From Flavobacteriaceae bacterium (lineage in GTDB: Bacteria > Bacteroidota > Bacteroidia > Flavobacteriales > Flavobacteriaceae), in NCBI GenBank assembly GCA_030148025.1, contig JASBUG010000043.1, forward strand, positions 1 to 64,000: a stretch of 64,000 bases of DNA, given 5' to 3'. Shown in pieces: positions 32,527-42,388 of this stretch. Under the pieces are notes generated by a model, which had not been told where the DNA came from, did no database searches, and saw nothing but the letters and a program-made list of their open reading frames with translations. The translations under genes were made by a program, and so were the position numbers. The number at the start of each line of letters is the position of its first letter. The stretch's first letter is position 1.

Positions 32527-33567
32527 TTAACTTTTATTTGCTAATTGACCACAAGCAGCATCAATATCTTTGCCTCGACTACGACGTACATTTACAACTA
32601 TTTTATGTTTTTCTAATGTATTAATATAATTATCTAGTGCCTCAGAACTCGCTTGTTGGTAATCACCATCATCAATTGGGTTGTATTCTATAATATTCAC
32701 CTTAGACGGCACATATTTACAAAACTTCACCAATGCATCAATATCTTTTTTAGTATCGTTTACACCTTTCCAAACCACATATTCATAACTGATTTTACGT
32801 TTGGTTTTAGCATACCAATATTCTAATGATTCTTTTAAATCAGCTAAAGGGAAGGTTTCATTAAAAGGCATGATAGATGTTCGCACGTCATCAATAGCAG
32901 AATGTAAGGATACGGCGAGATTGAATTTCACCTCATCATCAGCCATTTTTTTTATCATTTTAGGGATTCCAGAAGTAGACAGCGTAATACGTTTAGGAGA
33001 CATCCCTAAACCTTCAGGAGAGGTGATTTTATCAATGGCCTTTATAACATTATTATAGTTCATTAATGGCTCTCCCATTCCCATAAATACAATATTTGAT
33101 AACGGACGATTATGATATAATCTACTTTCTTTATCAATAGCTACTACCTGATCGTAAATTTCATCAGGGTTTAAATTACGCATACGTTTTAAGCGTGCCG
33201 TTGCACAAAACTTGCAATCTAAGCTACAACCAACTTGCGAAGACACACATGCCGTTGTTCTTGTTTCGGTTGGAATTAATACTGACTCAACAATTAAACC
33301 ATCATGTAATCTTACAGCATTTTTTACAGTACCATCATTGCTGCGCTGCATATTATCAACCTCAATATGATTAATAACAAAATTATCTTCCAGCATTTGA
33401 CGAGTTTGCTTTGACACATTGGTCATGTCATCAAAAGTATGAACTGCCTTTTGCCACAGCCATTCGTATACTTGATTTCCTCTAAAGGCTTTATCACCCT
33501 GAGATACAAAAAAGTCACGAAGCTGCTCTTTGGTCAAAGCACGTATATCTTTCTTTTTAACTGTCAT
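32527..33567 (-). CDS. rlmN: Dual-specificity RNA methyltransferase RlmN
   Basis: Radical SAM enzyme that methylates C2 of A2503 in 23S rRNA and A37 in some tRNAs. At 346 residues it has normal length. The cluster motif is CSLDCKFCATARL (CxxxCxxC), preceded by TTACVSSQVGC. The conserved FMGMGEPLMNY and TLSTSGIPKMI segments follow, and the second catalytic Cys lies in the C-terminal DAACGQLA. A near-consensus box TACCTTTA (33583-33590) precedes the gene. It sits downstream of queA. Confidence 0.97.
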   Translation of the reverse strand: MTVKKKDIRALTKEQLRDFFVSQGDKAFRGNQVYEWLWQKAVHTFDDMTNVSKQTRQMLEDNFVINHIEVDNMQRSNDGTVKNAVRLHDGLIVESVLIPTETRTTACVSSQVGCSLDCKFCATARLKRMRNLNPDEIYDQVVAIDKESRLYHNRPLSNIVFMGMGEPLMNYNNVIKAIDKITSPEGLGMSPKRITLSTSGIPKMIKKMADDEVKFNLAVSLHSAIDDVRTSIMPFNETFPLADLKESLEYWYAKTKRKISYEYVVWKGVNDTKKDIDALVKFCKYVPSKVNIIEYNPIDDGDYQQASSEALDNYINTLEKHKIVVNVRRSRGKDIDAACGQLANKS

Positions 33568-33593
33568 TATTTACTAAAGAAATAAAGGTAGTA

Positions 33594-33619
33594 TAAAAAA
33601 GCCTCGTTAAACGAGGCTC
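33594..33619 (-). terminator. Rho-independent terminator after queA
   Basis: On the minus strand AGCCTCGT, loop TTA or similar, and ACGAGGCT form a stem followed by a run of six T. It lies seven bases past the queA stop, before rlmN. Confidence 0.85.
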
Positions 33620-33625
33620 AGTATA

Positions 33626-34675
33626 TTATATAATTAACATGGCATCACCATAGCTATAAAACTTATAGCCTTCTTTTATAGCTTCTTCATAGGCACGTTT
33701 AATAAAATCGTGACCAGCAAAGGCAGATACCATCATTAATAGTGTTGATTTTGGTGTATGGAAATTAGTTACCATACAATTGGCAATACTAAAATCGTAA
33801 GGAGGAAAAATAAATTTATTTGTCCATCCAGAATATTCATTAAGTGTCCCACTAGAAGATACCGAACTCTCTACAGCTCTCATAACTGTTGTTCCAACAG
33901 CACAAATACGTTTTTTATTCTTTAAAGCTGAATTAATTGTATCTGTAGCAATCTTATTTATAGAAATCTCTTCACTATCCATTTTATGTTTAGAAAGATC
34001 TTCAACCTCAACTGGGTTAAACGTTCCTAAACCAACGTGTAATGTAATTTCTGCAAAGTCGACACCTTTAATTTCCAGACGCTTTAATAGGTGCTTAGAA
34101 AAATGTAATCCAGCTGTTGGTGCAGCTACCGCTCCTTCATTTTTTGCATAAATTGTTTGGTATCGCTCTTCATCTTCTGGTTCTACCTCTCTCTTAATAT
34201 ATTTAGGAAGTGGTGTTTGTCCAAGTTCTGTTAACTTATTTCTAAACTCACCATAAGATCCATCATATAAAAAACGAAGAGTTCGTCCTCTTGAAGTTGT
34301 ATTATCGATCACTTCAGCAACTAAAGTATCGTCATCTCCAAAATACAGCTTATTTCCAATTCTTATTTTTCTTGCTGGATCTACTAATACATCCCATAAA
34401 CGCTGTTCAGCATTCAATTCTCTTAATAGAAATACTTCAATTCTAGCTCCTGTTTTTTCTTTATTCCCAAATAATCTCGCAGGAAATACTTTGGTATTAT
34501 TCAAAATCATCACATCATCTTCATCAAAATAATCGATCAAATCTTTAAATTGTTTATGTTCAATTGTTTGATCTTTTCTATTAAGAACCATTAATCTGGC
34601 TTCATCACGATGTTCTGAAGGGTATTCTGCTAAAAGCTCGTTTGGAAGCTCGAAGTTAAAATGCGATAATTTCAT
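33626..34675 (-). CDS. queA: tRNA preQ1(34) S-adenosylmethionine ribosyltransferase-isomerase QueA
   Basis: Transfers the ribosyl part of SAM to preQ1 in tRNA to give epoxyqueuosine. At 349 residues it has normal length. Family segments are [19 protein letters not shown] at the N-terminus, [79 protein letters not shown] and the terminal [11 protein letters not shown]. It has its own TATATTTG promoter box and a strong terminator. Confidence 0.97.
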   Translation of the reverse strand: MKLSHFNFELPNELLAEYPSEHRDEARLMVLNRKDQTIEHKQFKDLIDYFDEDDVMILNNTKVFPARLFGNKEKTGARIEVFLLRELNAEQRLWDVLVDPARKIRIGNKLYFGDDDTLVAEVIDNTTSRGRTLRFLYDGSYGEFRNKLTELGQTPLPKYIKREVEPEDEERYQTIYAKNEGAVAAPTAGLHFSKHLLKRLEIKGVDFAEITLHVGLGTFNPVEVEDLSKHKMDSEEISINKIATDTINSALKNKKRICAVGTTVMRAVESSVSSSGTLNEYSGWTNKFIFPPYDFSIANCMVTNFHTPKSTLLMMVSAFAGHDFIKRAYEEAIKEGYKFYSYGDAMLII

Positions 34676-34699
34676 GTATAGTTATTTTTTTGAAAGTGG

Positions 34700-34707
34700 C
34701 AAATATA
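34700..34707 (-). promoter_or_regulatory. Minus-7 promoter box for queA
   Basis: The minus strand reads TATATTTG, a perfect TAnnTTTG match, 25 bases before the queA start. Confidence 0.6.
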
Positions 34708-34748
34708 CAATCTGAGAATAGGGGTTGTCAAGTATTTGCGCTTTTATT

Positions 34749-35981
34749 TTAATCTACTCGTATTGAAAACCCTATTTTTTTTAGATCGTTCCAGAAATCT
34801 GGATACGATTTAGACACAACATCTGCTTCATTAATTTTAAAAGCAATCTTCAAGGCAAGTGGCGCAAATGCCATAGCCATTCTATGATCGTGATAAGTAT
34901 CGACAGCCACATTACTTTTTAAGTCAAAAACATCTGAAATTGTTAGTGAATCTTCAGTAATATGAACTCTTGTGCCAAATTTTTCAATTTCGTTTTTTAA
35001 GGCTACTAATCTGTCTGTTTCTTTAATTTTTAATGTATGAAGTCCTGTTAAGTGACACTGAACTCCTAATCCTAAACAAGTAACAGCAATAGTTTGCGCT
35101 ATATCTGGAGCATTAGACAAATCAAAATCAATAACTGATTCCAGATTGGTATCTGACGTTTTTTTAATGATAATATTATGTTCTCCAAAAATTGTAGTAA
35201 CACCAAAGCTATTATAAAGCTTAGCCAATACAGAATCTCCTTGAAGGCTATGTTCTTTATACGCACTTAATGTAATTTGAGTTCCAACCTCACTTAATGC
35301 CACTATACTGTAAAAATAGGAAGCAGATGACCAATCTGACTCTACTACCAGTTGTTTTGTTTTCAAGCTCCCAGAAAATGGTTTAACAGTAATGGTATTA
35401 TTTATAAAGCTTGTTTCTACACCAATCTCGTTTAACAAACTCAAGGTCATTTTAATATATGGTACTGAAGTGATTTTCCCTTCTAAAGTAATTTCGATAC
35501 CATTTTCTAATCGCGCACCTATTAATAAAAGTGCTGATATATACTGACTGCTTACATTAGCAGCCAATATAACCTTATTTTCAGATAGATTTCCACCTTT
35601 AATTCTCAAAGGAGGAAATCCTTCATTTTCATCATATTTAATATCCGCTCCTAGATCTCTTAATGCATTTACCAATATACTTATTGGTCGCTCTTTCATT
35701 CTATGTGATCCTGTTAATAAAACCTCACTTCCTTCTTTCAAAGAAAAATACGCTGTTAAAAAACGCATTGCGGTTCCAGCATGGTGAATATCAACAATCT
35801 TAGATTGCTTATTTAACGCTTTTTGCATCAAATTAGAATCGTCTGAATTTGACACATTTTCTATTTGCAATTCAGGATATAGAGCCTGGAGTAACAATAA
35901 TCTATTAGACTCACTCTTAGAGCCAGTAATCTTTACCGAAGACTCCTTTGCAACTTGCGATTTTTCAAGGATAGCATTCAT
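34749..35981 (-). CDS. aroA: 3-phosphoshikimate 1-carboxyvinyltransferase (EPSP synthase)
   Basis: Sixth step of the shikimate pathway, joining shikimate-3-phosphate and PEP. At 410 residues it has normal length. Conserved segments are ITGSKSESNRLLLLQAL (substrate-binding Lys-Ser), HHAGTAMRFLTAYF, GSHRMKERPI, VESDWSSASYFYS, IKETDRLVALKNEIEKFG and DHRMAMAFAPLAL. It feeds chorismate to the aromatic operon at 44.4-48.4 kb but is not part of it. A short hairpin before its start is better read as the terminator of the upstream mazG operon. Confidence 0.96.
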   Translation of the reverse strand: MNAILEKSQVAKESSVKITGSKSESNRLLLLQALYPELQIENVSNSDDSNLMQKALNKQSKIVDIHHAGTAMRFLTAYFSLKEGSEVLLTGSHRMKERPISILVNALRDLGADIKYDENEGFPPLRIKGGNLSENKVILAANVSSQYISALLLIGARLENGIEITLEGKITSVPYIKMTLSLLNEIGVETSFINNTITVKPFSGSLKTKQLVVESDWSSASYFYSIVALSEVGTQITLSAYKEHSLQGDSVLAKLYNSFGVTTIFGEHNIIIKKTSDTNLESVIDFDLSNAPDIAQTIAVTCLGLGVQCHLTGLHTLKIKETDRLVALKNEIEKFGTRVHITEDSLTISDVFDLKSNVAVDTYHDHRMAMAFAPLALKIAFKINEADVVSKSYPDFWNDLKKIGFSIRVD

Positions 35982-35984
35982 AAC

Positions 35985-36006
35985 AAAAAACGCTCTTTTT
36001 TAGAGC
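35985..36006 (-). terminator. Short terminator-like hairpin between mazG-like gene and aroA
   Basis: On the minus strand GCTCT, loop AAAAA and AGAGC form a 5-bp stem followed by G and six T. It lies ten bases past the mazG-like stop and just before aroA. Small stem, so modest support. No leader ORF is seen, so aroA attenuation is not proposed. Confidence 0.45.
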
Positions 36007-36015
36007 TTCGCAAAG

Positions 36016-36342
36016 TTACTTTAACTTTTTATTATTATGGTGTCTATCGTGATCTCTTTTTGCTTTTAGGTCAAGTTTTTTATCGAACGCCTCCTGAAGA
36101 TCAACGCCTGTTTGATTAGCCAAACAAAGGACTACAAATAGCACATCGGCAAGTTCTTCACCAAGATCTTTATTCTTATCACTTTCCTTTTCACTTTGCT
36201 CACCATAACGGCGCGCAATAATTCGCGCTACTTCCCCAACTTCTTCAGTAAGTTGTGCCATATTTGTAAGTTCGTTAAAATAACGAACACCATGTGTTTT
36301 TATCCAGCTATCTACAGCTTCTTGTGCGTTCTGTATGTTCAT
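36016..36342 (-). CDS. MazG-like nucleoside triphosphate pyrophosphohydrolase
   Basis: A 108-residue single-domain all-alpha NTP pyrophosphatase. The metal-binding motif is present as EEVGEVARIIARR (ExxE) followed by GEELADVLFVVL (ExxD). Proteins of this size remove non-canonical nucleotides (house-cleaning). The C-terminus is basic and His-rich (KRDHDRHHNNKK). It is the last gene of the operon with the three DUF3857 genes, four bases after the preceding stop. No toxin-antitoxin partner is nearby. Confidence 0.9.
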   Translation of the reverse strand: MNIQNAQEAVDSWIKTHGVRYFNELTNMAQLTEEVGEVARIIARRYGEQSEKESDKNKDLGEELADVLFVVLCLANQTGVDLQEAFDKKLDLKAKRDHDRHHNNKKLK

Positions 36343-36346
36343 TTTA

Positions 36347-38293
36347 TTATTTTCTCGAAAGTACTACTTTTTCAGCTTCTTTTGCTACTCTTTGATTATA
36401 GAATTCTTTTATTTCAAAGTATTTATGTGCTGGTATAATGGCTGTATTGATTTTAAACGTTGACATTACATTAAAACCTTCAGGAGTTTTACTTACATTA
36501 AACAAAAAAGAACCCATATTATCTGGAAGTGCAATCTTTAGCGATTCTGGCATTGAACTAACCTGATATCCTTCAGGAATTTTAATATTGATCATTTTCT
36601 TTCTGCTAAAAGGATATCCAAAATCAATCGGGTACTTTCTTTTATTTAGCTTGAACGGATTTGCTTCTTTTTGAAGAAAAAACAAGGGAGATATATAAAT
36701 ATTATCTCCAATAACATCAAATCCTTCATCTATTTCAAAACTTACTGTTTCAATTATGGGTTTTTCAAGATCAACAATATTTTTCACATCAAAATCTAAT
36801 ATTTCATCAAAGGAAAATCTATTCATTAAGACTTCTTCATATTCTTCTTTACTATAATTTTTATATTCTCTTCTATATCTTAACGCATCTGTTTTAGTAT
36901 AATGAGTTCTTTGTTTTCCTTTAATACTACCATCATCATTTAGGACTAAACTCAACATCACATTTGCTTGACTAAATGTTTCAGGATATAAGTTAATTTT
37001 CCTAAAACCTCCATCTTTTAATACCAAGATTCCCTCCCAGTTAATTGCTCGTAATGGTAATAATCCAGGAATTCCATATTTTTCACTAGCATCAAGAAGT
37101 ATATTCTTTCCATTCAATTCTACACAAGCAATTACATAATTAAATCCATCTATTGTTGGTATTAAAGGGATGCCTTTGTTTTTCGTGCTAATTAAAACTG
37201 GATTTGCCTTTAGCCCAACAGCTTTTAACATAGCTACTAACATTAGATTAATTTCTGGCACACTACCTTTTTTTTCTTTATGCGCTTTTTTTATATTTCT
37301 AGCATATTTACCATATAACCCATTCCAAACCATTCTATCTCTTACGTAATCATAAACCAATTTCATTAAGAGTGACTTATCACTAACACTAGATTTTAAA
37401 ATATTTACTTCTTCCTTAAATGCATCAATCTTATTTATTTGATGACCGAAATAACTGGATTCATTAATATCTTTCACAACATCCTCCCAGCTAGTTGCAT
37501 AGTTCTTCAAAGTATGACCTGAAGATTTTATGGAAATTAGTTCGAATATTAGCTTAGAACGATAATTATAAATATTGTTTACATATGGTTCTTCTATTAA
37601 AGGCGGAACATTAATAACTGTTGATGTTAATACATTCTCATTAAAATCAAATCCTGCTTTGTTTCTAGTTGTATTAGATATTCTTGGGATAATATCTGAC
37701 CTAGGATTAAACATCCTACTATAAACGTATCTATCTGAAGTTACCACCTCCAAATCAAATCTTTTTATTGGAATCGTGTATTGAAAATGTACATCATCAA
37801 TCTCTCTATAGGGTGACCCAATTTTATAAGTATATTCAATAACACTCCCTTCTTTTACATTAGGCATTGTAAAAGTCTTTGTTTTATACCTATCACTTTC
37901 AGTATTATTAAAAATTCCGTTCTTAGATAATTTTTCTTTAATAATTTTTCCATTATCCAAATTGTAAGTATACCCTTTTAAACCTTGAACTAATTCTCTA
38001 TTGGATCCCGTAACATAATACAATCTGAGTTTTTTAGTCGCCCAATTGAATCCATTTTTATTATATATCTTTATCCTCTCATGAATTTCATTTATCTGTC
38101 TAAAACCATAGGTTTTAGCACGATCAACATAAACTTTTTGCCTTTTATATATAACTTCTGCTCCAATACTTGAGTCTATTTTGCAATACGACTCTTCTAA
38201 TTCTTCCTTACTGACTTTACCAAATTTATATACTTGTGAATTAACTGAGAAAAAAACAAAAAAAATCGCTATTCTTATGATCAAAGTTCTCAT
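36347..38293 (-). CDS. DUF3857/transglutaminase-fold exported protein, copy A (catalytic residues lost)
   Basis: A 648-residue protein with a signal peptide (about residues 1-19, ending FSVNSQ). A DUF3857 domain covers about 60-220 (MPNVKEGSVIEYTYKIGSPY), a transglutaminase-like domain about 290-440 and a beta domain at the C-terminus. In the transglutaminase part the position of the catalytic Cys reads GSVPEINLML and the catalytic His position reads GFNYVI, so both are lost while the Asp region (LLDAS) remains. It is therefore probably non-enzymatic. The last 89 residues are nearly identical to copy B, two bases upstream in the same operon. Confidence 0.85.
   Translation of the reverse strand: MRTLIIRIAIFFVFFSVNSQVYKFGKVSKEELEESYCKIDSSIGAEVIYKRQKVYVDRAKTYGFRQINEIHERIKIYNKNGFNWATKKLRLYYVTGSNRELVQGLKGYTYNLDNGKIIKEKLSKNGIFNNTESDRYKTKTFTMPNVKEGSVIEYTYKIGSPYREIDDVHFQYTIPIKRFDLEVVTSDRYVYSRMFNPRSDIIPRISNTTRNKAGFDFNENVLTSTVINVPPLIEEPYVNNIYNYRSKLIFELISIKSSGHTLKNYATSWEDVVKDINESSYFGHQINKIDAFKEEVNILKSSVSDKSLLMKLVYDYVRDRMVWNGLYGKYARNIKKAHKEKKGSVPEINLMLVAMLKAVGLKANPVLISTKNKGIPLIPTIDGFNYVIACVELNGKNILLDASEKYGIPGLLPLRAINWEGILVLKDGGFRKINLYPETFSQANVMLSLVLNDDGSIKGKQRTHYTKTDALRYRREYKNYSKEEYEEVLMNRFSFDEILDFDVKNIVDLEKPIIETVSFEIDEGFDVIGDNIYISPLFFLQKEANPFKLNKRKYPIDFGYPFSRKKMINIKIPEGYQVSSMPESLKIALPDNMGSFLFNVSKTPEGFNVMSTFKINTAIIPAHKYFEIKEFYNQRVAKEAEKVVLSRK
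36357..36624. repeat. Gene-conversion tract, copy in DUF3857 protein A
   Basis: These 268 bases align without gaps to 38306-38573 (offset 1949) with only two substitutions that I can count. Similarity falls sharply just beyond both ends, while the rest of the two genes is clearly diverged. This indicates recent homogenisation of the 3' ends. Confidence 0.88.
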
Positions 38294-38295
38294 TT

Positions 38296-40302
38296 TTAAC
38301 TTCTAGAAAGTACTACTTTTTCAGCTTCTTTTGCTACTCTTTGATTATAGAATTCTTTTATTTCAAAGTATTTATGTGCTGGTATAATGGCTGTATTGAT
38401 CTTAAACGTTGACATTACATTAAAACCTTCAGGAGTTTTACTTACATTAAACAAAAAAGAACCCATATTATCTGGAAGTGCAATCTTTAGTGATTCTGGC
38501 ATTGAACTAACCTGATATCCTTCAGGAATTTTAATATTGATCATTTTCTTTCTGCTAAAAGGATATCCAAAATTCATTGGATAGTTTCTTTCATCCAGCT
38601 TAAACGGGTTTGATGCTAATTTGAAAAACAATAATGGAGAAATATACATTTCACTTCCTACTATATCGACACCTTCATCAAATTCAAAACTCAGCGATTC
38701 GATAATAGGTTTTTCCAGTTCAGATACGTTTTTTACATCCAAATCCAACATTTCATCAAAAGCAAACCTATTCATTAATGCTTCTTCATATTCTTCTTTG
38801 CTATACTTTTCATATTCATTTCGATATCTTAGAGCTTCGGCTTTTGTATAGTTAGTTCGTTGTTTTCCTTCGATACTCCCATCTTCATTAACCGTTACGC
38901 TCATCATTACATTTCCTTGGCTAAATGTTTTTGGGTATAATCTCACTTTTCTAGTTCTACCATCTGAAGCTACCAAGGTTCCTTCCCAATTCATTGCTCT
39001 TTGAGGAAGAATCCCAGGAGTTGTATTTTTTTCGGTAGCATCTAATAGCACATCTTTACCATTAACCTCTGCACATACAACTACATAATTAAATCCATCA
39101 ATAGTAGGAAATGCTGGCAACCCATGATCGCGTGTACTTACCAAAACTGGATTCGCCTTAATACCACATTCTCTTAAAAGGATTGTGAGCATTAAATTTA
39201 TTTGAGATGAATTACCAATATTATCTTTATAGGCCTTATTGACTCCTTCTCTAGTACTAAATCGTTTCTTTCCATTCCAGGTCATTTTATTTTTTATAAA
39301 ATCGAAAGCATTATTTACTATTTGCATAGGAGCTGTCCCCATAGCTTTTATCTTGGCGACATCATCTTTTAAAAGTCTTGCTTTCTTTAACTGTCCCCCA
39401 AAATTTTCAGATTCATTAATAGTTTTAACAACTTCTTCCCAAGTAGTAGAGTATCTTTTTATGTTTCTCCCAGGGAACTGAGTTGACATAAGCTCATATG
39501 TTATTAAAAACCTATAATTATCAATATTATCTACATAAGGTTCTTCTTTTAACGCGGGCACATGTCTTAACTCATATTCAGACACATACTCTTTTGTTGA
39601 AATAGTACTACTTCTTGTAGCTTGTGTTAATGCGCTGTTGGTATCTTGCTCGTATTGCACATTAACATTTCTTGGTTCTGAGTATTCTTTTGGTGTTACA
39701 GTAAACCCACCTTTTACAACTCTTTGAAAGTTGAAGTACGAAATGGTTTCAATTTTTCCATGATAATGAGCTGTAGGGATATCTTCTTGAATTATAAGGT
39801 CATCAATTTTCCAAAACGGTGATGTTATTTTATAGGTCCATTCAACTACAGACCCTACTTTTACATTAGGCATAGTAAAAGAGGTCTGATCCCAATTATC
39901 TGAAATCTTATTCTTAAAAATTCCATTTTTCTTTAGTTTTTCAGATTTAAGCTTTCCATTTTCAATATTATAAGTATAGGCTTTAATACTATTTACTCGT
40001 TCATTTTCGGTAGGAGATCTGTATAAATTTATTTCTTTAGTACCATAATCTAAGCCATCTTTAGTAAGTATTTTAATGCGCTCGTGCATTTCTGTAACAA
40101 ACACCCATCCATCTGGATGATCATAATCAATATAACTTCTTCTAAACTTATATAACTTCACAGCACTTGCAGAAGAGTCTTGCTGATAAGTATTATTTTC
40201 TACATCAGATTTTGATACTTTCCCAAATTTATAATCTTGCGCAGATAGTGATAATGTAGATGTAATGATAACAACTACGAGCATTAAAATTGTTTTTTTC
40301 AT
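38296..40302 (-). CDS. DUF3857/transglutaminase-fold exported protein, copy B (catalytic residues lost)
   Basis: A 668-residue paralogue of copy A with the same order: signal peptide (about 1-22, ending LSLSAQ), DUF3857 (about 60-240, with MPNVKVGSVVEWTYKI), a transglutaminase-like core and a C-terminal beta domain. The catalytic Cys position reads GNSSQINLML and the His position GFNYVV, so the enzyme site is lost here too. It starts 15 bases after the stop of the third paralogue, and its 3' 268 bases match copy A with two mismatches. Such proteins are common in Bacteroidota envelopes; function is not established. Confidence 0.85.
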   Translation of the reverse strand: MKKTILMLVVVIITSTLSLSAQDYKFGKVSKSDVENNTYQQDSSASAVKLYKFRRSYIDYDHPDGWVFVTEMHERIKILTKDGLDYGTKEINLYRSPTENERVNSIKAYTYNIENGKLKSEKLKKNGIFKNKISDNWDQTSFTMPNVKVGSVVEWTYKITSPFWKIDDLIIQEDIPTAHYHGKIETISYFNFQRVVKGGFTVTPKEYSEPRNVNVQYEQDTNSALTQATRSSTISTKEYVSEYELRHVPALKEEPYVDNIDNYRFLITYELMSTQFPGRNIKRYSTTWEEVVKTINESENFGGQLKKARLLKDDVAKIKAMGTAPMQIVNNAFDFIKNKMTWNGKKRFSTREGVNKAYKDNIGNSSQINLMLTILLRECGIKANPVLVSTRDHGLPAFPTIDGFNYVVVCAEVNGKDVLLDATEKNTTPGILPQRAMNWEGTLVASDGRTRKVRLYPKTFSQGNVMMSVTVNEDGSIEGKQRTNYTKAEALRYRNEYEKYSKEEYEEALMNRFAFDEMLDLDVKNVSELEKPIIESLSFEFDEGVDIVGSEMYISPLLFFKLASNPFKLDERNYPMNFGYPFSRKKMINIKIPEGYQVSSMPESLKIALPDNMGSFLFNVSKTPEGFNVMSTFKINTAIIPAHKYFEIKEFYNQRVAKEAEKVVLSRS
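38306..38573. repeat. Gene-conversion tract, copy in DUF3857 protein B
   Basis: Partner of the tract at 36357-36624. The two differences are C for T in the codon before LNV and T for C in a Ser codon, both apparently silent. Encodes the C-terminal 89 residues from about KKMINIKIPEG onward. Confidence 0.88.
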
Positions 40303-40317
40303 TGTATGTTAGTTTGG

Positions 40318-42234
40318 TTAGTTTGCTTTATTTATTACAAAAGATGACTTGTCGGCCTTAGCAATTTTTCTCCTAAAACTTCTATAAGAGCTATACTCTT
40401 CTTTGGGATAATCACCCTTAAATATTTCTAAATACCGTTGATATTTTACTTTTGTTTCTTCAGCTTTTGTAAGAGACATTTTATAGACTCCAAATTTTGT
40501 TTTTATTTCTTTGCTTTCAGGTAGCGCTTCAATGGCAAACCCTTCTGGAATAGCTATTTCAAAAGTGTCTTCATTTACATAACCTCGCTGAATGACAAAT
40601 GGTAATTTTCGTTCGGAGTATCTTGGAGGAACATAGGTAGACCTTTTAAACACATTTGGCTTAATCAACATTTTTTCACCAGCCATAACAGCATATTTAG
40701 GTACCGTTACTTCTATGTGTTCTGTTACCTCTATATTATCGCGATCGTTTTTTAGTTCTATTTTTTCAAGAGTAAGATCATTTAAATAATCCCAATTTTC
40801 TTTATAGTGTTCACTTTTATCTTTGGTGTCACTCTCAAAAACATTAAACTTTGCATTATACCTTGTCCCGCCTGCAGCAGATTTATATACAGCTTTAAAT
40901 CCTCCATTAATATCTAAGGTTATATCTGCATCGCTTTTGAGGTAATTTTCTTTACTGGAATAAATTTTAGTATGCTCTATTTTCCCTCCTTCCGGAGTAA
41001 TCACCAATACATCTCTATCATCTGTAAATCCAGCTATATGACCAAAAGGCACTTTTTGGTTTGTACACTCTAACCAAATATTGTCATCACCATTAGGAAT
41101 ATTTAAAATAACATGATTTGTTTGACCTAAAAATGAAACAAAATCTCTACTAACACTAGTTAAGTTTGGAGAAGCATATAGTCTTGTATAATATGAATTA
41201 ACTCCAACAACATCTAAAAGCGCCTTTGTATAATTTGTTAGTGCTTTGCAATCTCCATATTTTAAATTATCAACATCGGAAGCCAACATAGGTTGCATTC
41301 CGCCAACACCTTCCTGAATACTTATATACCTAGTATTATTCTGAACATAATTATAAATCACCTTAGCTTTTTCAATATCACTCTCTTTTTCTTTTACAAG
41401 TTCCTTAATTTTATTTTTAGTGTTTTCAGACAACTGCATTCTGTTCTTTAATAAATCTTGATACATCCATTTCCCATGATTTATCCAACTTTTGGCAGAC
41501 CCCAAATACCCTTCGTAATTAAATTGCTCAAGGCTCATTAGTAAGCTTGGTATAATTTTTTTAAGTGACGGTTTTAATGCCTCATACTTTATAGCCTTTA
41601 AATTCTTAGCTATATAAATATTATATCCATCTTTAATGTTCTTTTCTATATCAAAACCATTAAAATTATTCTCTTTAACATTAAGCCGTGATAATTGATT
41701 ATAGGTTATTTCATAAATACTTTTTTCAGTACTTATATGGAAGCTTTCTAAAGGATGCCATTTAGGAATAGATGCCGTATTTTTAGTGCTTTTTTCATAA
41801 TAAAACTCAACTGTATATGGATAACTAGTAGGAATATATTTTATATATTTTACTCGACTGTCTTCAAAAAGTGAAATATCACTAACCGCAGCAACATCAT
41901 TAAAATCAGATTTCTTATATTTCTTAATCACTTTTCCAGTTGCATCATAAACAATTGCCCCTAACTTTTTAACAGAAATCCCCTCATCATAGTAGACATT
42001 TGCTAAAACATCGACATTTCCATTTTCATTTAAAACTGTAATCACTCTTCTATAGGAGTGTTCAAGATTATCAACCTTAGGAATGTTTATCCTTGTTTCG
42101 GCTAACCTAATTACTGAGCTAGCATTCTCCCTTAATTCGACAGGAATAGTACTTGCTTTAAATAAATTATCTTGCGAAAAAGCGTGTAGTGTAGTGAGCA
42201 AGTAACATATACTCACCAAATACTTAAGTTTCAT
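40318..42234 (-). CDS. DUF3857/transglutaminase-like exported protein with intact catalytic Cys
   Basis: A 638-residue protein with a signal peptide (residues 1-20, ending LHAFSQ). A DUF3857 domain (about 50-220) is followed by a transglutaminase-like core (about 270-420) and a C-terminal beta domain. Unlike its two neighbours it retains the catalytic triad: C329 in KYGDCKALTNYT, His in QTNHVILNI and an acidic residue in WLECTN. It heads the operon. The intact copy followed by two decayed copies suggests duplication then specialisation. Substrate unknown; in this superfamily the active members are peptidases, deamidases or cross-linkers. Confidence 0.87.
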   Translation of the reverse strand: MKLKYLVSICYLLTTLHAFSQDNLFKASTIPVELRENASSVIRLAETRINIPKVDNLEHSYRRVITVLNENGNVDVLANVYYDEGISVKKLGAIVYDATGKVIKKYKKSDFNDVAAVSDISLFEDSRVKYIKYIPTSYPYTVEFYYEKSTKNTASIPKWHPLESFHISTEKSIYEITYNQLSRLNVKENNFNGFDIEKNIKDGYNIYIAKNLKAIKYEALKPSLKKIIPSLLMSLEQFNYEGYLGSAKSWINHGKWMYQDLLKNRMQLSENTKNKIKELVKEKESDIEKAKVIYNYVQNNTRYISIQEGVGGMQPMLASDVDNLKYGDCKALTNYTKALLDVVGVNSYYTRLYASPNLTSVSRDFVSFLGQTNHVILNIPNGDDNIWLECTNQKVPFGHIAGFTDDRDVLVITPEGGKIEHTKIYSSKENYLKSDADITLDINGGFKAVYKSAAGGTRYNAKFNVFESDTKDKSEHYKENWDYLNDLTLEKIELKNDRDNIEVTEHIEVTVPKYAVMAGEKMLIKPNVFKRSTYVPPRYSERKLPFVIQRGYVNEDTFEIAIPEGFAIEALPESKEIKTKFGVYKMSLTKAEETKVKYQRYLEIFKGDYPKEEYSSYRSFRRKIAKADKSSFVINKAN

Positions 42235-42388
42235 ATAAGTAGGTTTTATATAAATACAATTAACTTTTAAGCCTTAGGGAGCTATGTAATTGATATTTAA
42301 TCTGTTAATTTTTAAATACAGAATAAATAAAAACCTTACCTCAAATATAAGAAATCATTAGTTAAAATCACTGCTATTTTAACTTAAC

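Noticed and set aside
35985-36006. The hairpin before aroA as an aromatic attenuator like that of pheA
   Set aside because: No leader ORF with aromatic codons precedes it; the stem is short and lies right after the mazG-like stop, so it is read as that operon's terminator.
36016-36342. The MazG-like gene as part of a toxin-antitoxin or phage-defence unit
   Set aside because: No partner toxin is adjacent, and the single-domain size fits a house-cleaning pyrophosphatase in an ordinary housekeeping region.
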